Positions 1 through 41,743 of a stretch of 64,000 nucleotides of DNA are shown here, piece by piece; within the stretch, counting starts at the first letter, position 1; each line of letters starts with the position of its first letter. Under the pieces are notes generated by a model that searched no databases, was not told the origin of the DNA, and was given only the letters and a program-made list of their open reading frames with translations. Both the position numbers and the translations under genes were made by a program. Source of the stretch: Sycobia sp. Sy_11 (taxonomy: Eukaryota; Arthropoda; Insecta; Hymenoptera; Epichrysomallidae). The DNA lies in contig JACCIC010000021.1 of NCBI GenBank assembly GCA_018907035.1, forward strand, positions 2,574,001 through 2,638,000, written 5' to 3'.

Positions 1-1297
1 GCTAGTCAATGTTTGTTTATATAGATCATGAGAGAACAAAAAATCATTACTTTCGTCACGCCCTCTACTTTCAGTAATAATGACATGACGCTTAAATATT
101 TATTATAATTCCCATTCAAGCCGTTCTATAGGTGCCCATTATAGTGTGAAACCTAAAGTCTCCTTTAGTATAAGCCAACGTTCTATTGTGCTAAGCATTG
201 ATAAAGTACCTTTTAAGTATTTTATATACGAAGTGTTGCGAGGTCCTTACCCACAAGTACAGGACATTCCCAAAAGTTTTCTGGCCGGGATCAAGCAGCA
301 GGCTATCGTATCGGAAATAAGCCGCGTGCTGTATATGAGGATTGATCGTCACATTCAAGAAATTGAAATATGAATACGGGTTAGCTCGAAGATTTGAATT
401 AATCTTATTCGCATCATTCTTGCGATATCCGTAATTCCGATATATATGCGAAAAATTAAAAATTCTTCTTGCTTAGATTGTTGTAAAGTAAGCTAATTAA
501 TACTTTCGTCGATATTGCAGTCTTTTTTATAAACTAATATATAATTATAAAGATGGTCGGAATGGTCTTCTTCATAATCAACTCGCCGCAGACTCTGAAA
601 TATATAAAATCAGAAATATCGAGATCAAAATTAATTTCGATAATAAAGGAGAAGTCGACTGCTTTTTAATTATTTTTATTTTGTAGGTTTTTTTAAATAT
701 GATTTTTTTATGTTATTTAACGTTGCTCTATTTATGCTTCCAAATACCGGTGCTAATCAGCGGCGGAGTTCCACGATGTGTTTTTAAATTAAACGTGCTT
801 TAACTTGGCATAACTTAAGGTTCGTATAGTCAAGGATAAGCATTACTAATATGCTTGAAGGCTATTATGATTAAAAAGAAAACACAGATCTACTACAATC
901 GCGTCAGCTATATCTATAAACCATTGCTTTGGTATAGAGGCAATACGGTTACTTACCTTTTATACTGCATACTATATTATCAGGGCAAATTTCCCTTCCT
1001 AGCATAAAAATCTTTAATATACCTTAGAGTATGTTGCCCTCGAGGCAGTATGCCGGGTTAAGAGTAGAATGACAATTTTCTTACAGTGCGCAAGGGACAG
1101 GCAAATGTATACTATAGAACTTTCTCCTATCCCTCTCTTGCAATTAATATGGCTCTATATTGTCGCACCACGTAATTAACTAATCGATGCTTTTGTGCAA
1201 GGCGGATAGAAAAGTTATAAAGTCCTTTTCTACCATTTTTTTCGCACAGTGCGAAACACTCTTCGTTTTCTCATATAACTCTCCGAAAACTATGGTT

Positions 1298-1352
<55 letters not shown>

Positions 1353-1405
1353 GATCGACTGCGTTATGTTTTGTTAAAAAAACATTTTTTTTATTTCGTT
1401 TACAG
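1..1405. other. Left edge: Paxillin intron sequence
   Basis: No exon is recognised. The first Paxillin exon in the window starts in phase 0 after an acceptor, so this stretch should be intron. It is AT-rich. It holds a SINE tail copy (749-801) and a (TA)n tract (1306-1348). The short ORF at 146-373 has no recognisable domain. Confidence 0.5.
749..801 (-). mobile_element. SINE 3' fragment (same family)
   Basis: The plus strand shows GGTGCTAATCAGCG(G/A)CGGAG and a following TGTGTTTTTAAA. This is the reverse complement of the 3' body of the SINE at 13.6 kb. Only the 3' part is preserved. Confidence 0.5.
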
Positions 1406-32408
<31,003 letters not shown>

Positions 32409-32451
32409 GCGGGACGACATCCGCCGATCCCCGGGGCAATGGATAAAAAAA

Positions 32452-32513
<62 letters not shown>

Positions 32514-32630
32514 TTATATATATGCGTGCTGGCGCGAGTGTAATACGATTCGACGCGCGCCTCCCCTACGGTCGGCGCGCGACTTCGATTTTATGAAAGA
32601 CACCCCGCGCATCAAGGCACTATACACACA

Positions 32631-32687
<57 letters not shown>

Positions 32688-32720
32688 TATATGGAATAAA
32701 AGATATACTGGCGCGAATCG
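32409..32720 (+). other. Paxillin 3' UTR with two (TA)n tracts and AATAAA
   Basis: After the TGA the transcript should run through two (TA)n tracts (about 32457-32508 and 32635-32684). AATAAA at 32695-32700 is the first candidate poly(A) signal. The end of the UTR is an inference. Confidence 0.5.
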
Positions 32721-33408
32721 AAGAAGAGCTGTTATGGATAATACGCCGAAGTTCGCGGATTTTTTTTTTTTTGTTTTTGTAGAAATCGCTCGCCCATCTT
32801 AAACAATACTTAACGATAATGATAATGGCTTTGAAATCTGGGAAATTTCATCGCGAAACGAGGGCTCGAACGCAAGAAGAAAAAATATATGCACACCTCG
32901 AATATTATAGTACAGTGTGTATTGCGAGAATAATTCGAGGTCTCAAATATTAATACTCCACGGCGGTGTAGTAAATCGTAAAACGTAAGCGAAAGACTCG
33001 TGAATCATACTTAACATATATTATATTGTTAGCGAATGATAATAATGGGATTCGTGTGTTTTTTGTAACTTTTATTAAATATTTTACCATATATTATTTC
33101 AATGGATTTCGAATCAATGCACGAAGCATACGCGAATTTGCCTAATTACTCGTTCTTTGCATGAAAAAATGAATATTCGTTCAAAATTGGAATTTCAGCG
33201 CTCATGAATAGTGGCGTAACATTAAACAATAAACATCCTTTATTTTTATCGTTTTAAAATTTGAAATTCAAATGTCATACTTCGAGCAGCGAATGGATCA
33301 AACAACGTACGTCGGACCTATTAATTTTATTAATTTTAATAGATTTCAAAGCCATCGAATTATCGGGATAACGAGTGCAGTGTACGTATTATACATATAT
33401 ACATAAAA

Positions 33409-33439
<31 letters not shown>

Positions 33440-33600
33440 ATTGTCACGAAGAAAAATGACACGATGCAATAGTTAATATGAGTCTTCTTAGTCGACGAGC
33501 GGAAAGAGGTATAAGAATACAAATATACCCTAGGATCGATATTTAACGTACAGCGAAAAAAAGTCTTCGATCATCGCATGAATTAATACTTAATGCAGAA

Positions 33601-33657
<57 letters not shown>

Positions 33658-35039
33658 AGATTGATTGTTATGTATGTATAGAGAAAAAAATACGTTATAA
33701 GATATCAAACAGTTGCCACAATCTAATATTATGTATAGTAATAATAATAATATAATAATAAACAAAACTTCTTCCTTTTAAATAGAGTATACGGAATATT
33801 GGAAAATAAGGAAAAAAAACAATATTAAGTAAATCGTTGAAAGCAATTATTTGATACGTTAATGAACGGCAAACGAATATCACACTGCCACATTATGTCT
33901 TATGTGGTGTACACACACGCGCGCGCACATTAGACAAATATATATCTTAAGTAATATTTTGAAAATTTAAGTAAATTTATTTGTATCGCCATCTTCATTG
34001 TTTGCCTCATTAAAATTGTAATTTCTCTTATAATGCATTTAAAATTCTGTTTATCGGCCGTAAACGAAGGCAATACTATACAATGTATGTGTTTAAAATT
34101 TGTATTTTCGATTACTGTATGTGTCGTTAACAAAAGGGATTATTATCGCTCTAGTTGATAAATTTTACGAAATGAATAGGTGCTAACCAAAGTCTGTTTT
34201 TAACAAGTATCGGTTTATATTTTACGTATAATATATACATACTTTTATTACAGTTAGGCCAGAATGCTTACGAGTTATACAAGTACTCCTTCTTTTTTTC
34301 TTTTGTATAGAATTACTTTAACTGTTTGCTATTGATTAAAAATAATAATTTATACATACGTTAAAATAATGCCATATTTTACTAATTTTATTAGAGTATG
34401 AGTATCCAAAATGCGGGCTCGATCGACTTATATAGGTAGCGGTATAGCAAGTGCGAAATTCAATTATAGCAATACGTAATGAATAAGTGGAAGAAAAAAA
34501 AACATTGCATTGCGTTTTAAAGTCGGATTAGGAACATATTGTCACTTGTTAAAAACTCGCTAAAAGCTAAAGAGTCACTGAAAAAATTTTTTTTTAATTA
34601 ATTTAAAAATATGATTTATATGTATAAACATTTTAAAAAAAAAACTTAGTCCTGATCTCGTTCAGATCATGTTCTTTTCTATTTATAAATCATATATGAA
34701 CACATGTACAGTTAAAAATTACTTAATTACTGTATCAGCTAATAATAGATAATAAGCTTTTGAAGGGCCTTTCTAAGAAAATTAATATAAGCAATGAGTG
34801 CGTTTTAACTTATTAGTTTAATGTAAACGCTATTGACTTTTCTTATAAACAAATTATTTTACTTGAAATACATTGTATTTTCTTGTTACTCAATATTATA
34901 CCGATTATTATAATTTCAATATTTTTATTGAAAATGCGGGTAACTTAATAAAATTATTAACATACAAAATGATGCATTCTATATTTAATTTAAACATAGC
35001 ATACGGGTTGAGAATCCAGGATAAATAAGAAAGCTTGTA
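32721..35039. other. Intergenic: Paxillin to Xbp1
   Basis: This is AT-rich DNA between the convergent 3' ends of Paxillin and Xbp1. It holds an (AAAT)n tract (about 33405-33440), a (TA)n tract (about 33603-33654) and a few ACGCGC dinucleotide runs (33910-33928). No gene is seen. Confidence 0.6.
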
Positions 35040-35541
35040 ATTTTTTTTTATGTAAGTGATATTTTTATTTTACATACATATAATTTATGTATGCATGAAG
35101 ATAAATTTTTCGACATTTTTAAACGAATTATAATTCTTTGATTGTATAATAAATATATATACATTTAAAATCAAGGAATGCTTCCATACACTAATGCCTT
35201 AACTAATATTTACATTTACTTAAAATGATAATCTTAACTCGAGGCTTCTAACTTATAATCTACATAGTACATTTACATAAAATGTCAAGGTTAAAATATA
35301 AAACATAAAAAACATGTTTACATGATAATGAATACAATTAAATGTTATCATATGAATTTTAGTTTTTTACACTGATTTTTAAATAAATTGTAAGTGTTCT
35401 TATATGAAATGTGTTGGAAACAAGTGCTCCAGTTAAAAATGAAGAAGAAAATTATCGATGCAAATTGAAAAGAAAATGTAGATTTTACATTAATATCACA
35501 GACGGAGGCGAATCTTTCCGATTCCAATGTGAACAAACATT
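35040..35541 (-). other. Xbp1 3' UTR (candidate)
   Basis: Sequence after the Xbp1 stop is AT-rich. A minus-strand AATAAA at 35069-35064 is a possible poly(A) signal. The ORF at 35411-35602 on the other strand is not supported by any domain. Confidence 0.4.
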
Positions 35542-37889
35542 TTATGCTAAGCTGGGAAACAGCTCAGAGAAACTCTCGTGCCAGAGATCCGTAAGAGTGT
35601 GAGAATTTCCACTAACGGAACTTGCAGGTGAACCGTGCGATTCGTAGCCACAGTCTGACTGTACGCTATTGTCGAATTTGCCACCTGTGTCCATGTCCTC
35701 TGAGTGATAGCTTGCCGGCGACATCGAATCGTATGAATGTAAAGGCGACTCGAGCTGTTGTTTGTGCTGATTGGACGAGACACGCGATACGTCCTCCTCT
35801 GGATAGATAATAGTTATGCAATTAGTAGCCTCGTCGTAAGTACCGTAAACCATGTCGGCGTCGTGTATGGGCTCTTCCTTTATTTCGACCTTTTCAGCAA
35901 TCGTAATTGGTCCAGAAGAATTTAGCGTGACCGTCGGAATTATCGGAACTGACACGTTTTTGGTAGGAATGGTTGATGATTCATGAAGGTTGTTTGTTGT
36001 TACACTCTGAACTATTGCATCGGTTTCCACATAACTTGATGCCTCCCCCACCATTTTTTCTGAATTTTCAAATTCGTCGGCGCTTTTCGTTTTAACTGAT
36101 TTCTGGAAGGTAAACAGAAATGTAAAGTTTTCGATAGCTTTGGAAGTACAATGGATATATCGTTAATTTATGCAATCAAAATGAAAATATCGAAAGAAAA
36201 TTTATTGATCGATGAAATAATTTGAACTTGAAATATTCTTACCTGTTCATTTGATTGAGAAGAATTTGTTTCCACTTCAGTGGTAACCTCTCGCAAAAGG
36301 CTTTCGGCGAGCTCTTCGAGTCGTTCAATGTAATCATCCCCTTGGAGTTCATTAAATAAGTCTTCGAGAGGAGGTAGAGAGTCAGGATCTTCAGAAGTAT
36401 GGTAGTGCTTGACATCAGTGTCAGAGGTCCTGCCTTTTGTACTGTCCCACCCTGCTGCAGAGGGTTAATGGGGGATACTGCTGATCCCAGCGCTGGAACA
36501 GTACAGCTGACACGATCTTGACACTTTGAGCACACATTCTCCTTTGACTCTTTCAAATTGATTGACTCATTATCTTTTTTCAGCCTTTCTGCCTCCGATA
36601 TGAGTGATTCATTTTGCGTCCTTAGCATGCTACATTCTTGTGCAAGAATTTCATTTCTTTCCTTGAGAATTCGAACTGTTTCTTCTAATTCATCCAATTT
36701 AGCCTTTTTGCGGTCTCGAGATGTTTGTGCTGCCACTCTATTTTTCAATTTTCTAAACATAAAACAATAGTATGGATATAAATTTGTTAAAAATGTTTTA
36801 ATTTGAAGAAACCAATATTTTTATTAAATATTAATTATTGTTTGTATTAAATAAATTAAATCTAAAAATTATAAACGATGATTATTTATATAAAATTTAC
36901 ACTCTATTTTTAACTAATATATTTTAACTGACATTATAATTTTAATTATTGCATCATACTAATATATTCGTAGTATGACTGGCATTAACTGTTTAACAGT
37001 TTAAGATTTTTTAAATGCTTCAAAACGATTATTATTCTTTTTGAGTGTACAATACTAATAATTAAATACACTAATGGAAAAATCTTAACCATGATACAAT
37101 ATCACTAAATGATGCAATCCTATTACATATTTGACAAGTGTACTTGTATACATTTTTTGAAATGTCAAAAATATTTTCATTTATTTATATTAACTAAATA
37201 CCTAAACCAACTATAATTTTAAAATAAAATAATATAAACTAAGATTATTGCTTTCGATTTTCAACTGCAATTAATATTAAAATAAAAGATACAAAAATCA
37301 GTAAAAGATAGACGAATCAATAGTCTGATGTAATTCTGGAAGATTACTTAAAATATTGTGGGCGATTCTAATTCTTTACAAATGACGCAACTTTTTTTTA
37401 TTACACTCAGATACTCGTTAATCACTCGATTTTATAAATTGATAATTTTTTCGTTTTTTTTTTAAATTTATTTTCACAAAACTGTGGCTACAGAGATTTC
37501 CAAACAAAACTCCAAAACTTAATTATCAACAATTCAATTTGCGGCTCAACTTACTTTCTCTGAAGTTTCTCCTCCCACGTAAGATGATCTAATCTACGCT
37601 TTTTTCCTCGCAAAGCATTTTCTTGCTTTAAAACAATGGTGTCCGGACTGATGGATACTGGCACCGCCAGTTCCATATGTTTCACCGTCTGCAGCTTTTT
37701 GGCCGCGCAAGATCCATTTTGCTCGGATTTGACTTTGTCCATAAGAATGGAAGTGGTGAAGTTAATTTTGGACGCAGATTTCGTCAAATCTCCGGTGGCC
37801 ATGGCACTTGGCGACTTTGCCAGGCTCTTCGAAGGTATGGTGATGATGACACTCTTCAGGGCGCTCATATTCCCTCTTTTATCCGACAA
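35542..37889 (-). CDS. Xbp1: X-box binding protein 1, unfolded-protein-response bZIP factor
   Basis: Xbp1 is the transcription factor activated when IRE1 splices its mRNA during ER stress. Three exons on the minus strand: 37889-37555, 36752-36243 and 36102-35542 (stop). Conventional donors (GTAAGT, GTAAGA) and acceptors are clear. Exon 1 ends in LTWEEKLQRK; exon 2 continues KLKNRVAAQTSRDRKKAKLD, which is the bZIP basic region, followed by a leucine zipper. Removing a further 23 nt (36480-36458) shifts the frame and gives a 460-residue active form. It has an acidic Asp/Glu-rich activation region and ends in LTDLWHESFSELFPSLA. Without that removal, translation gives about 311 residues and stops at 36014-36012 in exon 3. 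A family match at the basic region plus the IRE1 hairpins makes the call very secure. Confidence 0.97.
36015..36050 (-). other. XBP1u translational-arrest-like peptide in alternate frame
   Basis: In the unspliced frame exon 3 reads WGRHQVMWKPMQ followed directly by TAG (36014-36012). The C-terminus of vertebrate XBP1u has WGRHQ, two residues, then WKP close to its stop, and acts as a ribosome-pausing peptide. The spacing and invariant residues agree. The same nucleotides encode unrelated residues in the XBP1s frame, so the stretch is dual-coding. Confidence 0.8.
36368..36424 (-). other. Hydrophobic stretch in unspliced Xbp1 frame (HR2-like)
   Basis: In the unspliced frame, codons 36424-36368 encode LTLMSSTTILLKILTLYLL. 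In vertebrate XBP1u the equivalent hydrophobic region brings the nascent chain and its mRNA to the ER membrane near IRE1. The same bases in the spliced frame encode an acidic activation segment (TSEDPDSLPPLEDLF). Function here is inferred by analogy. Confidence 0.65.
36458..36480 (-). promoter_or_regulatory. Xbp1: IRE1-dependent 23-nt intron of Xbp1
   Basis: Two hairpins with 7-nt loops flank the segment. The 5' one has stem GGGAU/AUCCC around CAG|CAGU; the 3' one has stem CCCU/AGGG around CUG|CAGC. IRE1 cuts such loops after the third base (CNG|CNG). Cutting both removes exactly 23 nt. This joins TCA-G to CA-GCA and opens the XBP1s frame, which stays open to 35542. A 23-nt intron is the length I recall for insects, against 26 nt in mammals. 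Confidence 0.95.
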
Positions 37890-39096
37890 TGAGAGAAGAT
37901 AAGAGCTTCCTTGATAGAGCTTAGATGTACTACGAGCCCCTCCTTTAACGACGATCTACTCTCGAAGGCTGGCAGTCTTGTTGTGAGCCCGATTCCCACG
38001 ATTTACCATCAAGTTTACAAAACATTTCATCAGCCACTTTATGCAAGGGGAAACATACCCTGAGCTCCTATATGCTTTCATACACACACATTCAATACAC
38101 CTGACGAAACTAATGCGAAGCCCAGCCTGTTCTGCACTGTTAGATATAGACTAGTGGGGGGAGAAGGGCGTAGAACTTTCCGGAATGTAACGCTAATTGG
38201 CTGTTAAGTTGGTCGGAATATGTGGTCGTTCCCGATTGGCTCGTAGCTTTCTTGCGCACGTGCATGCGCGGAACAGGATTTACAGCCATCAGGGGTACCG
38301 TTATATATATATATATATACACCTGGATAGGAAAGCGGTGGTCTTTAATACTTCATATTATGCTTCATATAAAAGACCTTTAGACCTTATACTGGTTATA
38401 CCAGGCTATATATTTCGAGACGATGTATGAAATTTTTATAAGCTATATGTACAGAAGATCAATAAACATGCCTTTCTTACTTCTGTTTTCTATTTATTGT
38501 TGTTTGTGTTCCATAATTTTTCTTAATGGATTATTAAAATCAGAAAATTAATTATGCTTTATTATTTTTATAAAACAAAAGCTTACAATAAAGTATACTT
38601 AGGCACTGGTATTTTTGAAATTTTATATAGTTCATTTATGCATATAGAATTAATATTAAAACTGAATATGTAAATATAGTAAAATTATAAAATATGTATA
38701 CCGAGAACAATGGAATGACACAGAAGTAGAAAATAATTCCTTAATTGAAGTAAATGAATTAATAAAATGAATATGTTTTTTAAAGATTTTTTATTAAACA
38801 ATTTACTATGTATAAATTGACCAAAAATAATAATACATTGGTTTATAAAAAGTTTATAATGGAAAAACAATGAATCAAGAATTATAATAAATTTTTTTCA
38901 AAAATTTATCTCTATTTTGAAACAATATTCACTTATATATAGCTACTTTTTCCCTTAAAAAATCAATAATATTTTGTACTTTTTCATTTTCATTAAACAT
39001 CAGAGTTTAAAATAATTTTTTACAAAAATATTTTTCTTATCAAAATCTACTACTTAATTAATAACAAGTATAACAAATACAATAACAATAAATTAA
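37890..39096. other. Xbp1 5' region and gap to BIN3
   Basis: 37890-38280 should hold the Xbp1 5' UTR and promoter on the minus strand: CCAAT boxes, an ERSE-like site and a CACGTG/GCATGCGCG cluster (38257-38270). 38400-39096 is AT-rich and probably includes the BIN3 3' UTR. No other gene is recognised. Confidence 0.5.
38221..38239 (-). promoter_or_regulatory. ERSE-like element upstream of Xbp1
   Basis: On the minus strand the sequence reads CCAAT, nine bases, CCACA. The ER stress response element is CCAAT-N9-CCACG, so the spacing is exact and one base differs. It lies about 330 bases upstream of the Xbp1 ATG, in the same orientation as the gene. A second CCAAT box lies nearby (38191-38195). 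A role in ATF6/NF-Y control is inferred. Confidence 0.45.
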
Positions 39097-40508
39097 TTAT
39101 TTTTTTATTATCGTAAGATCCTTAATACGGTTTAAATGGCTGTTTATTGTTTGACAATATTCTTGCTCTGAAACCATAGCACTACTTGGTGACAAAGATG
39201 CATTAGGTACTGGCATCAATTGTTTAAACAATTTTGTTGACTCACCGAAATAATTTAACTGAATAGTAATAAATGCTTGTACGATAGGTTTCATATATTC
39301 TACTCTTTTCTCAAGAAAATGTGACAATTCAGTAAGTAGATTTTGATGAAATGCATACAGCTCCTTTGAAGTTGATTCTTCTGCTTTTCGTTCTCTGTCT
39401 AATTTTACAAGGTGAGTTCCAGTTTTTTCTCTCTTATCTTGATATTTTTTTAAATTACTATGCACAATCTTCCAATTTTTTACAAGTTCTTCTCGCTTGC
39501 ACAAAGCATCTCTAATGTACATAAATTCTTTTAACAATTTCTTCAGTGGATCAATAAACGTTTGGTTACAACGAGTAATTGCATTTTCAGATGTTTTTCC
39601 AATCTATATATACATATAACAAATATTGTTAATAAAATTTTAATTATTAAATCAAAGAAAGACTATGTTGTAATACATTAAAGTTTAAATTATATATAAA
39701 TTATCTTATCATTATCCATATATTTAATAATTAATAAAGTATAGTAATTAATCACTTTCTTATAAGATTATATGAAGAAATTAAATTTAAAATATATTTT
39801 TTGTTTAAATATTAAAATTTATAGTTACCTGTGTTGTAACAGAATGATAATCTTCGATTATCCGTCTAAATTCATCATCGATATGAACTAAACTACATTC
39901 ACTCAAATTTTTTGTTAAACCTTGATCTGAATAATCTAAGCGTTCTATTGAGAGTACATATTTTTTCATATGTCTTATCATTTGTCTAATTGTATCTTCA
40001 ATACTGAAAATTATAATAAAAAAATTTTTTCTCGCAATTAAAAGAATAATCATATTGTATAGTACAATAAATTTTCTTACTGCATAACTTTTTTCACAGC
40101 AATTGCTAAATCCCTATCGTTAGTAGGAGTAAGACATGGTTGAGCAGATGTAGGTATTTGAGTTACATATGGCTTTTTTAATGGATTCCTAAAAATAATA
40201 TACAATTAAGAATATACAGTTTATTATTACAAAATAATTTTTTAATGATCAAATTTACTTAGATCCAAGTTACTACTTAATAATTTGGATCTATTTCATA
40301 TTTAATTTTATAAAATAATTTTCTCATAGTTTAATATAGCTTGATTAAAATAAATAAATAATTCTTAATAATAGATCAAAATACTATTATTTTTATAAAT
40401 TATCAGTTTTAGAATTTTTAATTACAATATATTTGAATAACTTGCAAAGTAATAACAATTAAACTAATTAATTATAGTAAAAATATTCGTAAAATCTTAC
40501 CAAGTCAT
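39097..40508 (-). CDS. Bin3: BAR-domain protein, bridging integrator 3 (BIN3) type
   Basis: BIN3-type proteins are N-BAR/BAR-only adaptors that bind curved membranes and influence actin and endocytosis. Four exons on the minus strand: 40508-40501 (ATGACTTG), 40188-40081, 40003-39829 and 39603-39097. They join in frame to 265 residues, close to the 253 of human BIN3. The start MTWNPLKKPYV resembles the vertebrate MSWIPFK start. The remainder is heptad-rich helix: a DTIRQMIRHMKKY segment, then an NWKIVHSNLKKYQDKREKTG segment that matches the YEEKEKTG region of BIN3, then LDRERKAEE and a C-terminal BAR helix (LLTELSHFLEKRVEYMKPIV). No SH3 domain is present. The first coding exon is only 8 nt. 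Other BAR-only families are possible but fit less well. Confidence 0.85.
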
Positions 40509-40757
40509 TGTGATGCAAATAATTGTTTCTTTAAAACATTAAACACCTACATAATTTACATTTGGTCATTTCAAGGTTTCAACCTGTAGCTTCCAACTTC
40601 GCCAATTTTCAATTCCCAATTACCCATACTGACTGGAGCTGCAGAGTTCTGCATCTACAATGCAACTGCAAAATAGTTTTGCAGAGTGCAGAATGCAGAT
40701 GGCAGGGATAGCTGGCAACTGCGTGGTGTCTGGCGGTCAGGTGACTTGAGGTGTGCC

Positions 40758-40767
40758 GCGCATGCGC
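40758..40767. promoter_or_regulatory. GCGCATGCGC palindrome, NRF1-like, upstream of BIN3
   Basis: A perfect 10-bp palindrome matches the core of the NRF1 (fly erect wing) site. It is 250 bases upstream of the BIN3 ATG, in the divergent space shared with TyrRS. A near copy, GCGCATGCGT, is at 41535-41544, next to CACGTG at 41521-41526 and about 200 bases before the TyrRS ATG. Confidence 0.45.
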
Positions 40768-41617
40768 TAAAGATACAATTATTACCAAAATATACAAAGC
40801 ATATTTCCATGATTCTATTTTTTAAGGATATTTAGCAATTACATTCACTAATCAGGTATGTTTAGTTTATAACAAAAAACTACCTGATATATTATATTAT
40901 TACTGATAAAAATTAAAAATAACTATAATTTATAAAAATTAATTTTAATCTATTTATTATTTATTAATGAAATTAAATAATAGAATTGAATTTTTAACTT
41001 ATTATTTCTGATGATTATTGTTGTTATACTTTAAATCACGGAGTCTGAAATTTGAATTCATATCTTTTAAATTTTTTTTGTTGCCAGCACCATTTGACAT
41101 TTATCATCTTTTTCTGCTAATTTAACAGCTGGTACAAACTAGAAACTATACACTGCTATTATACAGGTAAAAATTTCTTTCTCACAAATTGAATATTTAC
41201 TGTATTTTATAGTTCTGTTGATATTGTTTATCCTAACTGACATTAGTTCAGTAACTTAATTTGTATACAAATATTTAATTTATAAATTATATTTTTAATG
41301 CAAAGTATAGTGAGGCAGAGTGACTGAGAGTTAGTTTAGAAGTAAACTAACTGTAGAGTTATTTTACAAGTACAAGTATGATTTTTATAAATTTAAAAAT
41401 GACTAAAAAGAATAAAAATTAAACACTATAATTTTCATGATTAACATTGCATTGCTTATGAATTTATAAATTGATTTTATTTAAGTTTTAATATAAAATC
41501 TCTGGTAAAATAATATTGCGCACGTGGTTTTAGCGCGCATGCGTAAAAACATAATTTACCCGGACGGAAGATATTTATTTACATTTTTATTATTTTAATT
41601 CTATTATTTATTTATCA

Positions 41618-41743
41618 ATGCGTGTCTATGACTGTTTCAAAAAATTTCATAGCATATATAATTTTTATCGACCTAATTTGAACTTTAACATTCAGCTGTG
41701 GAATAGAAAGTATCATTTAGCTGTTTGCAACAATATAATAAAC
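41618..41743 (+). other. In-frame 42-codon upstream extension of TyrRS
   Basis: An ATG at 41618 opens the same frame as TyrRS with no stop before 41744. The encoded stretch is rich in Asn, Tyr, Phe and basic residues and has a single Asp. It could be 5' UTR that is open by chance or a longer form with an altered location. Homologues start at the downstream Met, so I favour UTR. Confidence 0.3.

Larger units (their letters stand above)
40509..41743. promoter_or_regulatory. Divergent promoter region of BIN3 and TyrRS
   Basis: About 1.2 kb separates the two ATGs. It holds the NRF1-like palindromes, a CACGTG E-box (41521-41526) and a TGATGCAAA sequence (40511-40519) that matches the ATF4/CEBP composite element. 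Start sites are not determined. The rest is AT-rich without a recognisable ORF, apart from the in-frame extension of TyrRS from 41618. Confidence 0.4.
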
